64,000 nucleotides of DNA from Haliscomenobacter sp965225875 (lineage in GTDB: Bacteria > Bacteroidota > Bacteroidia > Chitinophagales > Saprospiraceae). This document shows, one piece after another, positions 1 to 8,675 of this stretch. Every line of letters begins with the position of its first letter. Position 1 is the stretch's first letter. The stretch lies in the NCBI RefSeq assembly GCF_965225875.1, contig NZ_CBDDBS010000001.1, forward strand, positions 434,001-498,000, written 5' to 3'. Position numbers and translations under genes: made by a program. The notes beneath the pieces were generated by a model, which was not told where the DNA came from, searched no databases, and saw only the letters and a program-made list of their open reading frames with translations.

Positions 1-2
1 AC

Positions 3-155
3 GAAGCCGAGTACTGCAACCGCATTTCGATGATGGTCGACGGCTACATCAAAGCCCTGGATACTCCGACGAAGCTCAAACAACAGTTTTCTGCCGAAAC
101 CATGGATGAAGTATTTTTTGAACTAGCACGGGGTGCAAAAAGAAAAGCAGATTAA
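3..155 (+). CDS. ABC transporter ATP-binding protein, C-terminal fragment
   Basis: Only the last 50 codons are in the window; the frame is open at the left edge and ends in TAA at 153-155. The visible part contains EAEYCNRISMM followed by GYIKALDTPTKLKQQF. This is the usual tail of DrrA/YbhF-type ATPases, in which the H-loop region leads into the 'G.I.A.DTP..LK' segment. It lies 2 bp upstream of two ABC-2 permease genes on the same strand, so it is almost certainly the nucleotide-binding subunit of that exporter. Walker A, Walker B and the signature motif lie outside the window. Confidence 0.85.
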   Translation, partial: EAEYCNRISMMVDGYIKALDTPTKLKQQFSAETMDEVFFELARGAKRKAD

Positions 156-157
156 CC

Positions 158-1264
158 ATGAGACAATTCTTCGCCTTCGTCATCAAGGAATTCTACCACG
201 TTTTCCGCGACCCCAAGTCCATGCTGATGCTGTTCGGGATGCCCATCATGTTGATTTTGCTCTTTGGATTTGCGTTAACCAACGAGATCAAAAACTCAAA
301 AATTGTCATTTGTGATTTTGCCCAGGACCCGGCGTCTCAGCGCATCATCGACAAAATTGAGGCCAGCAAGAATTTTGAAATCAAAAAATTCTTGTTCGAT
401 CCCCGCCAAATTGAGCAAGCCTTCAAGGAGGGCAATGTCAAATTGGTGGTCGTGATTCCCAACCACTTCAACGACGACTTGCTGCACCTCCACAAAGCGC
501 AAATTCAAGTCATCGCCGACGCTTCCGACCCCAATACGGCCAATACCCTGACGAATTACATCACCAACATCGTCATGGATTACCAAAAAGAGATCACCCC
601 ATTCAATGATCTGCCGCAACAAATCAATACCGAAATCAGGATGATTTACAACCCGGAGCTCAAAGGCACCACCAATTTTGTGCCAGGAGTAATGGCGCTG
701 GTTTTGCTCCTGGTTTGTGTGCTGATGACCTCGGTCTCGATCGTGAAGGAAAAGGAAAAAGGGACGATGGAGGTACTGCTGGTTTCGCCGATGCACCCGC
801 TGATGGTGGTCATTTCCAAGGCAGTGCCCTACCTGTTTTTGTCGATTGTCAACCTTTCAGTGATTTTGCTCTTGAGTATTTTTTTGCTAAAAATGCCCAT
901 CAATGGCAGCATCGGCTTGCTCTTTTTTGAAAGCTCACTACTCATTCTCACTGCGCTTTCCCTGGGCTTGCTCATTTCCAATTCAGCACAATCGCAGCAA
1001 CAGGCCATGCTCATTTCACTGATGGGGATGTTGATTCCAGTGCTGTTGTTTACTGGGTTTATGTTTCCCTTGGAGAATATGCCCCTGCCCCTGCAAATCA
1101 TTGCCAACGTAGTGCCCTCAAAGTGGTATTACATCATCGTAAAATCGATCATGATCAAAGGTTTGGGCCTTAGCGCCATTTGGAAAGAGACCCTGATTTT
1201 GCTGGGCATGACCGTGTTTTTGCTCAGCGTGAGCATCAATAAATTCAAAATTCGCCTCGGATGA
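158..1264 (+). CDS. ABC-2 type transporter permease (YbhS/YbhR-like)
   Basis: A 368-residue membrane subunit of an ABC-2 exporter. One N-terminal TM helix (about residues 20-45, MLMLFGMPIMLILLFGFAL) is followed by a large extracytoplasmic domain (about 45-175) and five hydrophobic segments in the C-terminal half. The conserved 'VKEKEKGTMEVLLVSP' amphipathic stretch (about 195-210) is the family hallmark that contacts the ATPase. The gene starts 2 bp after the ATPase gene stops, and its stop overlaps the next start by ATGA, so the three genes are translationally coupled. The substrate cannot be told; YbhFSR-type systems export drugs or ions, usually with a membrane-fusion protein encoded upstream. 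Confidence 0.9.
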   Translation: MRQFFAFVIKEFYHVFRDPKSMLMLFGMPIMLILLFGFALTNEIKNSKIVICDFAQDPASQRIIDKIEASKNFEIKKFLFDPRQIEQAFKEGNVKLVVVIPNHFNDDLLHLHKAQIQVIADASDPNTANTLTNYITNIVMDYQKEITPFNDLPQQINTEIRMIYNPELKGTTNFVPGVMALVLLLVCVLMTSVSIVKEKEKGTMEVLLVSPMHPLMVVISKAVPYLFLSIVNLSVILLLSIFLLKMPINGSIGLLFFESSLLILTALSLGLLISNSAQSQQQAMLISLMGMLIPVLLFTGFMFPLENMPLPLQIIANVVPSKWYYIIVKSIMIKGLGLSAIWKETLILLGMTVFLLSVSINKFKIRLG

Positions 1265-2382
1265 GAACTTTAAGATTTTTGTTGCAAAAAGAGTTTCGCC
1301 AGATTTTCAGAAACCGGGCCTTGTTGCCAGTGATCTTCATTGCGCCGATGATTCAGTTGCTGATCATGCCGCTGGCCGCCGATTACGAGATCAAAAACAT
1401 CAATATATCCATTGTAGACCACGATCATTCGGCGTATTCCCGGCAATTGGTGTCCAAAATCAGCTCTTCGGGCTACTTTGTGATCAGTGATTACGGCACC
1501 TCATTCAATGCTGCTTTTCAGCAATTTGAAAAGGACAAGTCCGACTTGATTCTGGAAATCCCACTCGGTTTTGAGCGCAATCTGGTCAAAGAAAACGAGC
1601 AAAAACTCTTCATCGCCGTCAACGCCATCAACGGCACCAAAGCCATGGTGGGTAGTTCGTACCTGAGCAGAATCATTGCGAGTTACAATGCGGATATTCG
1701 ACTGGAAATGACGGCCAATCCACGCATGAATCCCGTCCCAAACATCGAAGTGCCCTCCATCAATCGCTTCAATCCCTACCTGAATTATCCCTTCTTTATG
1801 GTGCCCGGCATTTTGTGTACCCTCGTGACCATGATCGGCGTATACATGTGCGCACTGAACATTGTAAAGGAAAAAGAGGTCGGTACCATTGAGCAAATCA
1901 ACGTGACGCCCATCAAAAAAATCCACTTCATCCTGGGCAAGCTGATTCCCTTTTGGGTCATTGGGGTATTCCTTTTTTCGGTGGGTTTGTTCATCATCGC
2001 AGGTTTGGTGTACGACATCCACCCGCTTGGCAGTATCCCCTTGCTGTACTCCTTTTTGTTCCTCTTTCTAATCGCAGTGCAGGGCATCGGACTGCTGATC
2101 TCTACCTATTCCGAAACCCAGCAACAAGCCATGTCTATCGCCTTCTTCTTCATGATGATCTTCATGCTGATGAGTGGCTTGTTCACCCCTGTCGACAGCA
2201 TGCCCAATTGGGCCATTGTGATTGCTAGGCTGAATCCGGTGACGCACTTCATCGAGGTGGTGCGCATGGTGGTGTTGAAAGGCAGTGGGTTCCAGGATAT
2301 CAAGTACCATTTTCTGGTGATGACGGGGTTCGCGCTGTTTTTTAATAGCTGGGCGATTTGGAATTATCGGAAGACGGCGTGA
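1261..2382 (+). CDS. ABC-2 type transporter permease, second subunit
   Basis: A 373-residue paralogue of the preceding permease with the same layout: N-terminal TM helix (residues 20-40), extracytoplasmic domain, then five TM segments. The coupling stretch VKEKEVGTIEQINVTPIKK lies at about residues 200-220. The ATGA overlap with the upstream gene implies translational coupling and a heterodimeric permease. It is the last gene of the ABC operon. The next gene starts 66 bp downstream and its base composition drops sharply in G+C, which I take as the left edge of the accessory island. Confidence 0.9.
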   Translation: MRTLRFLLQKEFRQIFRNRALLPVIFIAPMIQLLIMPLAADYEIKNINISIVDHDHSAYSRQLVSKISSSGYFVISDYGTSFNAAFQQFEKDKSDLILEIPLGFERNLVKENEQKLFIAVNAINGTKAMVGSSYLSRIIASYNADIRLEMTANPRMNPVPNIEVPSINRFNPYLNYPFFMVPGILCTLVTMIGVYMCALNIVKEKEVGTIEQINVTPIKKIHFILGKLIPFWVIGVFLFSVGLFIIAGLVYDIHPLGSIPLLYSFLFLFLIAVQGIGLLISTYSETQQQAMSIAFFFMMIFMLMSGLFTPVDSMPNWAIVIARLNPVTHFIEVVRMVVLKGSGFQDIKYHFLVMTGFALFFNSWAIWNYRKTA

Positions 2383-2448
2383 TGGGGGTGGGAAAAACTA
2401 AAATTTTCTTGTAATATTATCGTTTAAGTTTGGCTAATCTTGATCGAT

Positions 2449-4398
2449 ATGAAACCTCGTATATTTATTGGCTCATCCAGTCATGGGAAAAACATTGCTG
2501 CTGCAATTCATAATAATCTACGAGATTTTGGAGAGATTACGGAATGGAGCCAAGGCGTTTTTAAACTGACTGCAAGTTACCTGGATTCATTGGAACAGGC
2601 GCTTTCCAAATTTGATTATGCAATATTTGTTTATACACCTGATGATGTAGCATCTATAAAAAACTCCGAGTATATCATTCCCAGGGATAACGTTATTTTT
2701 GAAACAGGTCTCTTTATAGGGAAACTTGGGAGCAAAAAAGTATTTTTTGTTTCTCCGAAATCGATAGAGAATTTTCATCTATTGAGCGACTTATCCGGGA
2801 TTCACCACGGTCAATATGATTCAAATAGAACTGATCATAACTGGGTTGCTGCACTTGCACCTTTTTGCAATGACGTTATTCAGCATATTACTCAAAACAT
2901 TCAAGAGGAGATTGCAAATCAATTCTGCCAGTATTTAGTACGGTATGCAAACAAAGAAGAGCCCTTGATATACAGCAAAAAAAGCATGAACATATCATAT
3001 GAAAGAGCATACAATTTATTACTATATATGTTTAACCATGAGCGCTTCGAGGAGTTTATGGCTTTTGATTTAGCCTTCGACAGATGGGAGGAATTAATTC
3101 AATTTGAACATTCTCAAACAGTTAATATTTCTCTAGAGATATTTGAAGCTATGAATTCCATTTTGGAACAGAACCGATGTCAATTATTCAGGCGAATTCT
3201 TGTAATAGACCAAGGAAAGCTAGGGAGCAATAAAACATTTGAGGTATTAAAATTCTTTTATGATAAAGAACGGCAATGGAATTATTTACTGGGTAGAGTG
3301 GCAGTTGAAACCAAAATTTATGTATATTCAACTATTGGGAACCCTGGAAGTGTTAACAAAATTAGAGAACTTAATGATTTCGCTTTGTTTAAAAATCAAC
3401 ATGATAGTTTTTCTATTATCGAAACTACACTTACTGCACCAAACGACTTTGTAAGTAACCCAATGTGCCAAGTCAATTGTGACATAGATAAAATAAATTC
3501 TCAAACTGATGGATTTAATAGGTTTTGGGCTTTAAGTAAAGATATAAAAGACATATTTAGCCAATTTTACAGTAGAAATGAAATGGAGAGGAACCGTCTA
3601 CCAAAGGAAATGGCCTTTAATTATTTTCATAAACACATGATTAATATTGATAGGGCAGGAATAGTAATAGAAGGCGGCTATTTTGATTTAAGGGCTCCTG
3701 ATGACGAAGAAAGATATTATCACTTGGAAGATGCCCTGTGGTTATATGAAAATTTAGTAAACTTTGTTTCTGACAAAAAAAGCATATTATTAGAATCATT
3801 TATTAATGATTTCTCGACATCAAGTATTTGCCAATTTAAATATTGTGATGTCGATTTAGTTAACTCCAGCAAAGAAGATAAGGATAGGTTGATAATTGAG
3901 TTATTAGAATCTATCAGGTCTAAATACCGAGTTAGGAACATTAGTGCTACCGAACTTGAAATTTTTGGAATGCGTAATACAAGAAACAAGGTGTCAAAAT
4001 ATTTGAAAGAACTCATCAAAGAGAATAAAAAAATAGAGCTTATTAATAACGAGGAACAATTATTTGATGTATCTATAAAGAGCGATAAGGGAGACCCTAT
4101 TTTACTAGGATATTATGACTTAGAAAGATCAGCGGTCACGGTGAGGTGTACATCAATTATGGCCCAGCATTATTACGATTTATTCAATTTCATAAAAATC
4201 AGAAAACCAGATATTAATGAACTATGGATTTTTGATTTCAATAAAATCGAAGAAAAAAAGTCTGTCAACTTGGGTGCGCGAGCTTCTCTTGATCTATTTG
4301 ATTGGCCTAAAGACCTTAAACTAAATATTGTTAATTGTATTTATAACCCAGACGATAGAACAGGGACGATAGATGTCGTTGGGAATAATCAATTATAA
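2449..4398 (+). CDS. Cap12/Pycsar-type TIR domain protein with large uncharacterised C-terminal region
   Basis: 649 residues from the ATG at 2449; an in-frame TTG at 2440 would add three codons but is less likely. Residues 1-150 form a TIR domain of the CD-NTase-associated/Pycsar type. It has an N-terminal RIFIGSS strand, the block PRDNVIFETGLFIGKLG (79-95) and KKVFFV; Glu85 is at the position of the catalytic NADase glutamate of this family. Residues 150-649 are unfamiliar. They show a hydrophobic core around LFRRILVID, a long central helical part and a C-terminal region with possible winged-helix character. By analogy with TIR-STING and Pycsar TIR proteins the N-terminus should degrade NAD+, and the rest should sense a signal; this is inference. 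The gene is A/T-rich and lies 13 bp upstream of a cysteine desulfurase gene on the same strand. Confidence 0.8.
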   Translation: MKPRIFIGSSSHGKNIAAAIHNNLRDFGEITEWSQGVFKLTASYLDSLEQALSKFDYAIFVYTPDDVASIKNSEYIIPRDNVIFETGLFIGKLGSKKVFFVSPKSIENFHLLSDLSGIHHGQYDSNRTDHNWVAALAPFCNDVIQHITQNIQEEIANQFCQYLVRYANKEEPLIYSKKSMNISYERAYNLLLYMFNHERFEEFMAFDLAFDRWEELIQFEHSQTVNISLEIFEAMNSILEQNRCQLFRRILVIDQGKLGSNKTFEVLKFFYDKERQWNYLLGRVAVETKIYVYSTIGNPGSVNKIRELNDFALFKNQHDSFSIIETTLTAPNDFVSNPMCQVNCDIDKINSQTDGFNRFWALSKDIKDIFSQFYSRNEMERNRLPKEMAFNYFHKHMINIDRAGIVIEGGYFDLRAPDDEERYYHLEDALWLYENLVNFVSDKKSILLESFINDFSTSSICQFKYCDVDLVNSSKEDKDRLIIELLESIRSKYRVRNISATELEIFGMRNTRNKVSKYLKELIKENKKIELINNEEQLFDVSIKSDKGDPILLGYYDLERSAVTVRCTSIMAQHYYDLFNFIKIRKPDINELWIFDFNKIEEKKSVNLGARASLDLFDWPKDLKLNIVNCIYNPDDRTGTIDVVGNNQL

Positions 4399-4411
4399 AA
4401 ATTAACTAAGA

Positions 4412-5584
4412 ATGCAGAAGAATCAATTTTTGGGCTACTTTGATTATGCAGCAAGCACTCCTTGTGACAAACGGGTTTTAGAAAAAATACTGCCTTTTTT
4501 TTCAGATTTCTATGGAAATCCATCAAATACTTCTGGTATAAACAAGGAATCAGTCAAAGCCATTGAAAAAGCAAGAATTCAAGTTAGCGAGTTAATAAAG
4601 TGTTTACCCCAAGAAATCTATTGGACATCTGGTTCAACTGAATCGAATAATATTGCGCTCCAAGGAGTATGTATGAAGATGAGAGAGAATGGTAAATTTG
4701 GCCATATAATAACTTCTAAGCTTGAACACAAATCAGTATTAAACACTATCAAACACCTAGAAAAGCAAGGGTTTAGGGTTACCTACCTTAAACCTGATTC
4801 TATAGGTGTTATTACAAGAGATATGGTAGCAAAGGCAATTCAAGAAGATACTTTTATGATTTCTATAATGTATGCAAATAATGAAACGGGTGTTATTAAT
4901 GAAATAGAACAAATATCAGCATTTGTAAAAGAGAATAACCCTTCAATTTTAATACACTGCGACGCAACGCAATATTTTGGAAGGTATAAACTTGATATGA
5001 ATAAAATAGGAATTGATATGATGAGTTTTTCGGGCCATAAAATATATGGCCCGAAAGGTGTAGGTGGTCTATACATCAGATCACAGCATACATTCAATAG
5101 AATTTCATCCATTACGAAAGGTGGTGGCCAAGAAGATGGAATTCGACCAGGGACCTTGAACACCTGCGGTATAGTAGGCTTGGGAGCTGCCGCGCAATTA
5201 TGCCTTGAAGAACAGGATGAGTATTATAACAAGATCTTAGAGTTTCAAGCCCTTTTTGAATCAGGATTACTTAATTACCTGCCAAACTTCACAATTAATG
5301 GCCGCTTTGCAGTTAGGGTTCCACATATAACAAGTTTAACATTCCATGAACTAGTTGAAGATAAGCTTATCGATAAATTTCCAAATATAGTAATTTCATC
5401 TGGAGCGGCATGTGATAGCAATGATTTAACTCCCAGTCATGTCCTTCGAAGTTTAAATTTAAATAATAAGGACATAAAAAATACTCTTCGTATAAGTTTT
5501 GGAAGAACCACAACAAATGAAGAAATATTGAACCTAATTAACTATTTTCGAGAAATTCATGGAAGGATACTTCAAATCAGATAA
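4412..5584 (+). CDS. Cysteine desulfurase (IscS/NifS/DndA-like)
   Basis: 390-residue PLP enzyme of the class V aminotransferase fold, the usual length for NifS/IscS. Motifs seen: DYAASTP near the N-terminus, GSTESNN (74-80), His106 in KLEHKS, NNETG (156-160), SGHK with the PLP lysine Lys210, and the active-site loop ISSGAACDS with the persulfide cysteine Cys334. All catalytic residues are present, so it should convert L-cysteine to alanine and transfer sulfur. It lies 13 bp behind the TIR gene in the same low-G+C segment, with no iscU, tRNA thiolase or dnd genes beside it. A role in Fe-S housekeeping is therefore less likely than a role in the defence module, as DndA has in phosphorothioation. 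The sulfur acceptor is unknown. Confidence 0.9.
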   Translation: MQKNQFLGYFDYAASTPCDKRVLEKILPFFSDFYGNPSNTSGINKESVKAIEKARIQVSELIKCLPQEIYWTSGSTESNNIALQGVCMKMRENGKFGHIITSKLEHKSVLNTIKHLEKQGFRVTYLKPDSIGVITRDMVAKAIQEDTFMISIMYANNETGVINEIEQISAFVKENNPSILIHCDATQYFGRYKLDMNKIGIDMMSFSGHKIYGPKGVGGLYIRSQHTFNRISSITKGGGQEDGIRPGTLNTCGIVGLGAAAQLCLEEQDEYYNKILEFQALFESGLLNYLPNFTINGRFAVRVPHITSLTFHELVEDKLIDKFPNIVISSGAACDSNDLTPSHVLRSLNLNNKDIKNTLRISFGRTTTNEEILNLINYFREIHGRILQIR

Positions 5585-5602
5585 CTTGCGACTTATATAG
5601 TC

Positions 5603-5628
5603 GACCCTTACAAAGTCAGGATCGACGA
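5603..5628 (+). repeat. 26-bp intergenic motif, copy 1
   Basis: This segment of the form GACCC..ACAAA.T.AGGAT.GACGA matches the segment at 7003-7028 in 21 of 26 positions. It ends 22 bp before the TIR-TM start codon. Possibly a shared promoter or operator, or a dispersed short repeat. Confidence 0.4.
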
Positions 5629-5650
5629 CCATTTAAATAAAAATTTAATA

Positions 5651-7000
5651 ATGAGCAGATTAATCCCCACAAAACTATTCCTAAGTTATTCCCGCAAAGA
5701 TACCGACCTAGCTGAATACCTAAAAATTGCCTTAAAAGAATCGGGCTATGAGGTTTTTTTTGACAAAGAAGAGATCTTGATAGGTGAAGATTTTGCGCAA
5801 AAAATCCAAAAATCAATTCAAAAAACGGATGCCCTTATTTTCATTTTATCAAAAAATTCAATCCAAAGCCAGTGGTGTCAGGCAGAGGTGTATACAGCAG
5901 TGGCGCTAGGTAAAAAATTCATTCCGGTCAAGTATGCTGCTAATGAGGAGTTTGATGAAAATGACTTTTTTTACTCCTTTCAAAAAAACATCAATTATGC
6001 AATCGTTCAAAACAAAAACGATTACGCTAATGCGGTACTACTGATTCACAAATTTCTGACCGAGACGCGGCGTAAGGTTGCTCGACGTTGGCTTTTTCGA
6101 ATTGTAGGCTTGCTCGCTTTAGTCGTTTGTATAGGCTTATTTTACTTTTACGCCATCACCTCACTGAATGATTCCAGATTGAAAAGGATGAGAGCCGAAT
6201 TGTCTGCTCAAATCACCAATTCAAAAATAATCTATAATCATGGTCAGCTTCAGAACATGTTAAAAGATTATGCGAGTGATGATGAATTGCTAAAGCAACT
6301 GTACTATATTTATAACGCAGCGGAGAGTAGTGAAAACGCCAGGGTAAATTCACTTTTTGCAATTGCCCTTTTGGAAAAGGATAACCCAACCCGTAAAAGA
6401 TGGTTCATCCAAAACTTTCAGGCCAATCAGCAGGAATTCATTAGGGGCAGTCTTGTCAATACTACCCTTATGCACGGAAATATAGATGAAGTTTATTTCG
6501 AGAAGTCGAATTTTAGTGGTGTTGTTTGGGGAAGTGGGTTTATCAATGAGAAAGAACCAGGTTTAAGCATCGGGGCTTCCAAGTACAAGGCTTGTCATTT
6601 TTATGGCAATACTTTTAATCCAAGTTCAATGATTTTGGTTGAACTTGAAAATTGTGTTTTTAAAGGAAGCAGGCTTGAACTTGAAAACATGGGTGATGTG
6701 AAATTCTATAGCCCTATTGACACTAATTCGAGTTTGGTCACCAATGAATTAGCCTTATTTGAAAACTGCGTTTTAGAAAACAGTGAAGAACCACCTCAAG
6801 CTGGAGTAATAGAAATCCTTCCGAAAAATAGCGAGGTTCGATTTGTGAACGTATTATTTGAAGCCTGCCATTTTAGAGGGTTTATCCGGAGCAAGTGGTT
6901 TGAAAACTGTATTTTTTCAAATTGTAGCTTTCCGAAAGCAGTGGACGTGAAAGGTATGGAGGGGAATGGGTGCATTTTTCAGGAGGCAGAGTTTAGGTAG
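5651..7000 (+). CDS. TIR domain - single TM - pentapeptide-like repeat protein
   Basis: 449 residues. Residues 7-135 are a canonical bacterial TIR domain: KLFLSYSRKD strand A, box-2-like region, ALIFILSKNSIQSQWCQAEV with catalytic-position Glu79. Residues 146-168 form one TM helix (WLFRIVGLLALVVCIGLFYF). The C-terminal 250 residues contain spaced 'F.NC.F..S.F' type strips (for example FENCVLENS, FENCIFSNCSF) that suggest a degenerate pentapeptide-repeat beta-solenoid. The predicted layout is a cytoplasmic NADase, an anchor and a repeat domain on the other side or folded back. It could act as a membrane-tethered cell-suicide effector with a binding solenoid; no partner is certain. Confidence 0.8.
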   Translation: MSRLIPTKLFLSYSRKDTDLAEYLKIALKESGYEVFFDKEEILIGEDFAQKIQKSIQKTDALIFILSKNSIQSQWCQAEVYTAVALGKKFIPVKYAANEEFDENDFFYSFQKNINYAIVQNKNDYANAVLLIHKFLTETRRKVARRWLFRIVGLLALVVCIGLFYFYAITSLNDSRLKRMRAELSAQITNSKIIYNHGQLQNMLKDYASDDELLKQLYYIYNAAESSENARVNSLFAIALLEKDNPTRKRWFIQNFQANQQEFIRGSLVNTTLMHGNIDEVYFEKSNFSGVVWGSGFINEKEPGLSIGASKYKACHFYGNTFNPSSMILVELENCVFKGSRLELENMGDVKFYSPIDTNSSLVTNELALFENCVLENSEEPPQAGVIEILPKNSEVRFVNVLFEACHFRGFIRSKWFENCIFSNCSFPKAVDVKGMEGNGCIFQEAEFR

Positions 7001-7002
7001 GG

Positions 7003-7028
7003 GACCCCGACAAATTTAGGATTGACGA
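7003..7028 (+). repeat. 26-bp intergenic motif, copy 2
   Basis: Second copy of the motif seen at 5603-5628 (21/26 identical). It lies between the stop of the TIR-TM gene and the ATG at 7071, 42 bp before that ATG. Its position before two consecutive genes suggests a regulatory site or a remnant of a duplicated junction. Confidence 0.4.
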
Positions 7029-7070
7029 ATTAATTTGCAACAATTATCATTCATCCATAAATCTAAAATT

Positions 7071-8366
7071 ATGCCCATTCAAGCTACTATTTTTTCCACA
7101 CGTTCACCCGAAGGCAAAGCATTAGAAGGAATGCTCCGAGACTTTCTCCATGCTCTTGGCTGGATAGTAAGCGTGCACAATCAGCCTACACAGTCCGAAT
7201 TTAATTCAGCTTGTATCAAACAGGATGTAGTTTTTGTTGATGCAAGTGTTGAATTAGCGGGAACACATAACTATGCTGCATTTACGGCACAGCCTCAAGC
7301 ATATGACCACGTTTTAGTGGCGAGCAGAACTTATTTACCTCAAAATTTTTACGGATTACGTGAAGGAGGGGCGCCACCGTATCCCTTTTCGCAGAACAAT
7401 CAAGCGATTATGGCTTGGATACGCGAGCAAGTGGCAGATTTATTGCCCAACTTGCCAAGAACGGGGAAGAACATCTGGAGCACAGGTTTAAGAGGGCCTC
7501 TAAAAGATTTGGAAAAAGCCCGAGTCCGAGCAAGTCAGCAGCATCAAATTTTTGTCAGTTTTCGAAATAGTGTACACAAGCAAGCGAAAGATTTACAACA
7601 ACAGCTAGCTTCTGGAAAATTTCATCAAGGGGTAAAACAAGGAGTATTGTTGCTCTCACCCGGAGAACTGGCTTATCAGGACGAGGTACTTTCATACCTA
7701 CAGCGTTGGGAAATATTGAGTATTATCGAGGAAAAGATGCGAACAGTCAAGGAAGTATGGATTCTGGAATCAGATCAATACTATCAATCTTGGTGGACAA
7801 GTGGCGAAATGGTACTCATGGCTTATTTTCAGGCGGTAAGCAAAAGAAGGCCCCTGCTCAAGGTATATCATCCTAAAACTCAAAAGGTAGAGGTAGAACC
7901 TGCAGGAGTTGTCCCTGAACTAAGTTATGAACAAAGAAGGAGTTTGGATAGACTCTTATCCACCGCAGGCCGTACTAGAGGTGCCGAAACTGCTCAAAAA
8001 ATGCGCGAATTTGCTAGTATTCCCTTGATTGGGCGTTCTGCTTTTTTTAATCATCCCGCCTTCTCTTTGGAATGGACACAACAACGGGTTTTTGAAGAGC
8101 CTACAAACACCGGATACAGTTGGAAAAATGCGCTTAACCCCGATCTATTCATTGAAATGGTTCAACCAAAGCTGATCCCGGTGCCTCATGAGGTTTTACA
8201 ACAAGTGGCTCAACGAGGGGCGACAGACTACCAGCAATACAGCTTCATGATGGCCCCCCACCGCTATATCTGGTATGCTACACGTTTGGGTAGGCTGAAC
8301 GGTCCGAAATATTCAGATGAATTGACGATTGCACAGGAATTGGTGTTTAGGGCGAAGAAAAGGTGA
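7071..8366 (+). CDS. Uncharacterised protein with two Rossmann-like (possibly TIR-like) domains
   Basis: 431 residues from the ATG at 7071; an in-frame TTG at 7035 is less likely. I do not recognise a named family. The N-terminal half starts QATIFSTRSPEG and has strands VVFVDASVE and HVLVASRTYLP, ending near residue 145 with LPNLPRTG. The second half begins QIFVSFRNSV and includes VWILESDQYYQSWWTSGEM, where a hydrophobic strand runs into a S-W-W-x-x-x-E pattern reminiscent of the TIR 'S.W...E' catalytic strip. The C-terminal 120 residues carry AHRYI-type aromatic segments near the end. It lies on the same strand as the TIR-TM gene, 70 bp downstream, preceded by a copy of the shared 26-bp motif. 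Function unknown; a TIR-like enzyme or sensor is an inference. Confidence 0.6.
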   Translation: MPIQATIFSTRSPEGKALEGMLRDFLHALGWIVSVHNQPTQSEFNSACIKQDVVFVDASVELAGTHNYAAFTAQPQAYDHVLVASRTYLPQNFYGLREGGAPPYPFSQNNQAIMAWIREQVADLLPNLPRTGKNIWSTGLRGPLKDLEKARVRASQQHQIFVSFRNSVHKQAKDLQQQLASGKFHQGVKQGVLLLSPGELAYQDEVLSYLQRWEILSIIEEKMRTVKEVWILESDQYYQSWWTSGEMVLMAYFQAVSKRRPLLKVYHPKTQKVEVEPAGVVPELSYEQRRSLDRLLSTAGRTRGAETAQKMREFASIPLIGRSAFFNHPAFSLEWTQQRVFEEPTNTGYSWKNALNPDLFIEMVQPKLIPVPHEVLQQVAQRGATDYQQYSFMMAPHRYIWYATRLGRLNGPKYSDELTIAQELVFRAKKR

Positions 8367-8474
8367 ATTGTTTTTATGAAGATGCAAGTGTTTAAAAATT
8401 AAAACGTCATAGAGCTTAATTTTTTTTTAAAGTTCTTTTTATTTTTATAATTATTTACCTCAATTTATAAAACT

Positions 8475-8642
8475 ATGGGTTTAGTTAAAAAAATCATTCC
8501 TGTTGAAAAAACCAACTGGGATCGCATACAAGATGTAATAGATGGAACAACAACCGGATTGATTTTGATCGATCCGGTAAAAGAGGAAGTGGCGATTAAT
8601 CTTAAAGGAAAACTGCTGATTATATTTTTTAGCGGAGAATAA
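8475..8642 (+). CDS. Small protein, 55 residues
   Basis: An ATG-to-TAA frame of 55 codons. The product begins MGLVKKIIPVEK, contains TNWDRIQDVIDGTTTGLILID and ends in a hydrophobic LLIIFFSGE tail. The composition is protein-like (charged amphipathic start, then alternating beta residues) and its G+C is higher than that of the flanking DNA. It stands alone between the 7071 gene and the multi-TM gene at 8676 (33 bp ahead of it), so it may be the first gene of a two-gene unit, such as a small regulator or inhibitor of the downstream membrane protein. No family recognised. Confidence 0.45.
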   Translation: MGLVKKIIPVEKTNWDRIQDVIDGTTTGLILIDPVKEEVAINLKGKLLIIFFSGE

Positions 8643-8675
8643 AAAAATTATAAGGTATTTCTAAATCTATTTATA

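Noticed and set aside
2440..2448. TTG start for the TIR gene
   Set aside because: The ATG at 2449 gives a canonical TIR N-terminus (MKPRIFIGSS); the TTG adds only MID.
4840..5163. 107-codon frame opposite the cysteine desulfurase gene
   Set aside because: Shadow frame antisense to a complete enzyme gene with intact catalytic residues.
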